A stretch of 15,062 bases of DNA, from contig NZ_JXTE01000115.1 in NCBI RefSeq assembly GCF_000972385.1, positions 1 to 15,062 on the forward strand. The letters are read 5' to 3'. A program made the translations under genes and the position numbers. Position 1 is the stretch's first letter. Each line of letters begins with the position of its first letter. Positions 14,308-15,062 of the stretch are shown in pieces. The DNA comes from Streptomyces sp. WM6386 (GTDB lineage Bacteria; Actinomycetota; Actinomycetes; Streptomycetales; Streptomycetaceae). Below the pieces are notes generated by a model. That model searched no databases. It worked only from the letters and a program-made list of their open reading frames with translations, and was not told where the DNA came from.

Positions 14308-14338
14308 CCATGGACCGATTCCCTGGATCAGTCCATGG
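14308..14338. terminator. Probable bidirectional terminator between chaA and the MFS gene
   Basis: Inverted repeat CCATGGAC / GTCCATGG (8 bp), continuing after one mismatch with GAT / ATC around a 7-nt loop. It lies between converging genes and covers the last codons and stop of the minus-strand transporter. Confidence 0.7.
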
Positions 14339-15062
14339 CCGGCTCCGCAGGGACAGCCACCGGCACCGGACGAGTCTCCGGCAGCAGCGCGAAGCACCCC
14401 AGGCTCAGCAGCGCGATCCCCGTCAGATAGGCCCCCACGCCCCACGGCACCCGTCCGCCCCGCTCGGCGAGCGCCGTCGCCACGATCGGCGTGAGCGCGC
14501 CCCCGAGGACACCACCGAGGTTGTAGCCGACCGCGGCGCCCGTGCAGCGCACCCTCGGCTCGTACAGCTCCGGCAGATACGCGGCGATCACGGCGAACAT
14601 CGTGATGAACGCGAGCATCGCGCCCAGGAACCCCAGGAACATCAGCAGCGGTTCGCCGGTCGAGAGCAGCGCGACCATCGGGAACATCCATACGGCCGCC
14701 GCCGCACACCCCGTCAGACACAGCGGCCGCCGCCCGTAGCGGTCGCCGAGCAACGCCACCACCGGTGTGAGCGATCCCTTCACCACGACCGCGGCCATGA
14801 TGCAGGCCAGCATGACCGTACGGCCCACGCCCAGCCGCTCCGTCGCATACGCGAGGGACCAGGTCGTGACGGCGTAGAAGATCGCGTACCCGACCGCGAG
14901 CGCCCCGGCCGTCAGCAGGACGAGCCGCCAGTGGTCGCGCACGACCTCGACGAACGGCACACGCGCGTGGTCGCCGATCTCCAGGAAGCTGGGACTCTCG
15001 GCGAGCGACGACCGCAGCCACAGCCCCGCCACGGCCAGCACCCCCGCCGCCCAGAACGGCAC
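14328..15062 (-). CDS. MFS transporter, metabolite:H+ symporter (MHS) type, C-terminal part
   Basis: The last 244 residues of a major facilitator permease; the 5' part lies beyond the right edge, so the first in-window codon (GTG at 15062) is not a start. Six to seven hydrophobic helices are visible. The mid-protein loop signature of the second half, GDRYGRRP, is present. So are segments typical of the MHS group (KgtP/ShiA/ProP-like): LAESPSFLEI before the central loop and PELYEPRVRCTGAAVGYNLGG after it. These transporters carry organic acids, shikimate or betaines with protons; the substrate cannot be told. It converges on chaA. The short tail (LLPETRPVPVAVPAEPAMD) is unremarkable. Confidence 0.85.
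   Translation of the reverse strand: MPFWAAGVLAVAGLWLRSSLAESPSFLEIGDHARVPFVEVVRDHWRLVLLTAGALAVGYAIFYAVTTWSLAYATERLGVGRTVMLACIMAAVVVKGSLTPVVALLGDRYGRRPLCLTGCAAAAVWMFPMVALLSTGEPLLMFLGFLGAMLAFITMFAVIAAYLPELYEPRVRCTGAAVGYNLGGVLGGALTPIVATALAERGGRVPWGVGAYLTGIALLSLGCFALLPETRPVPVAVPAEPAMD

Noticed and set aside
12454..15021. An 855-codon open frame on the minus strand across chaA, the small hypothetical gene and part of terC
   Set aside because: It is antisense to well-recognised genes, has low-complexity composition (runs rich in G, D, H, R, Q), no family similarity, and is the usual third-position-bias shadow in high-G+C DNA.

Overview
The window has very high G+C with strong third-position G/C bias, frequent GTG starts and close matches to actinobacterial proteins. 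It looks like a Streptomyces chromosome, probably core sequence: no tRNA, rRNA, integrase, transposase or CRISPR array was seen. No stretch over 300 bp lacks a gene.

Layout. (1) 1-1889, minus strand: a pseudouridine catabolic pair, psuG then psuK, overlapping by 4 bp. psuK runs off the left edge through a perfect 21-bp tandem repeat. (2) 1988-5336: a VOC-fold protein on the plus strand converges on three minus-strand genes. These are a secreted glycerophosphodiesterase, the DNA alkyltransferase ogt and the glutathione-independent formaldehyde dehydrogenase fdhA. (3) 5617-8656, plus: an MHYT-domain membrane sensor, then excinuclease subunit uvrB. (4) 8808-11455, plus: a small TerD protein and a 672-aa protein with a degenerate TerD domain, a Pro-rich linker and an FtsK/HerA-like domain lacking ATPase motifs. 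(5) 11536-12685, plus: a yybP-ykoY-type Mn2+ riboswitch controlling a TerC-family membrane protein. (6) 12826-14289, plus: a small hypothetical protein and a ChaA-type Ca2+/H+ antiporter. (7) From the right edge to 14328, minus: the C-terminal part of an MHS-type MFS transporter.

How the parts fit. Three promoters match the RecA-independent DNA-damage motif of actinobacteria (RecA-NDp/PafBC, TTGTCRGTG-N8-TAnnnT). They lie in front of ogt, uvrB and the TerD gene. The ogt and uvrB copies share the -10 hexamer and sit exactly 7 nt from an ATG, so both mRNAs are probably leaderless. This links repair of alkylated and bulky lesions with the Ter proteins. The next gene, terC, has a riboswitch whose 3' P1 strand is an exact 8-nt complement of the terC ribosome-binding region, suggesting a Mn2+-ON translational switch. 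With the Ca2+/H+ antiporter downstream, 6497-14289 reads as a DNA-damage and divalent-metal stress region. The TerD-FtsK-like pseudo-ATPase is its least understood member.
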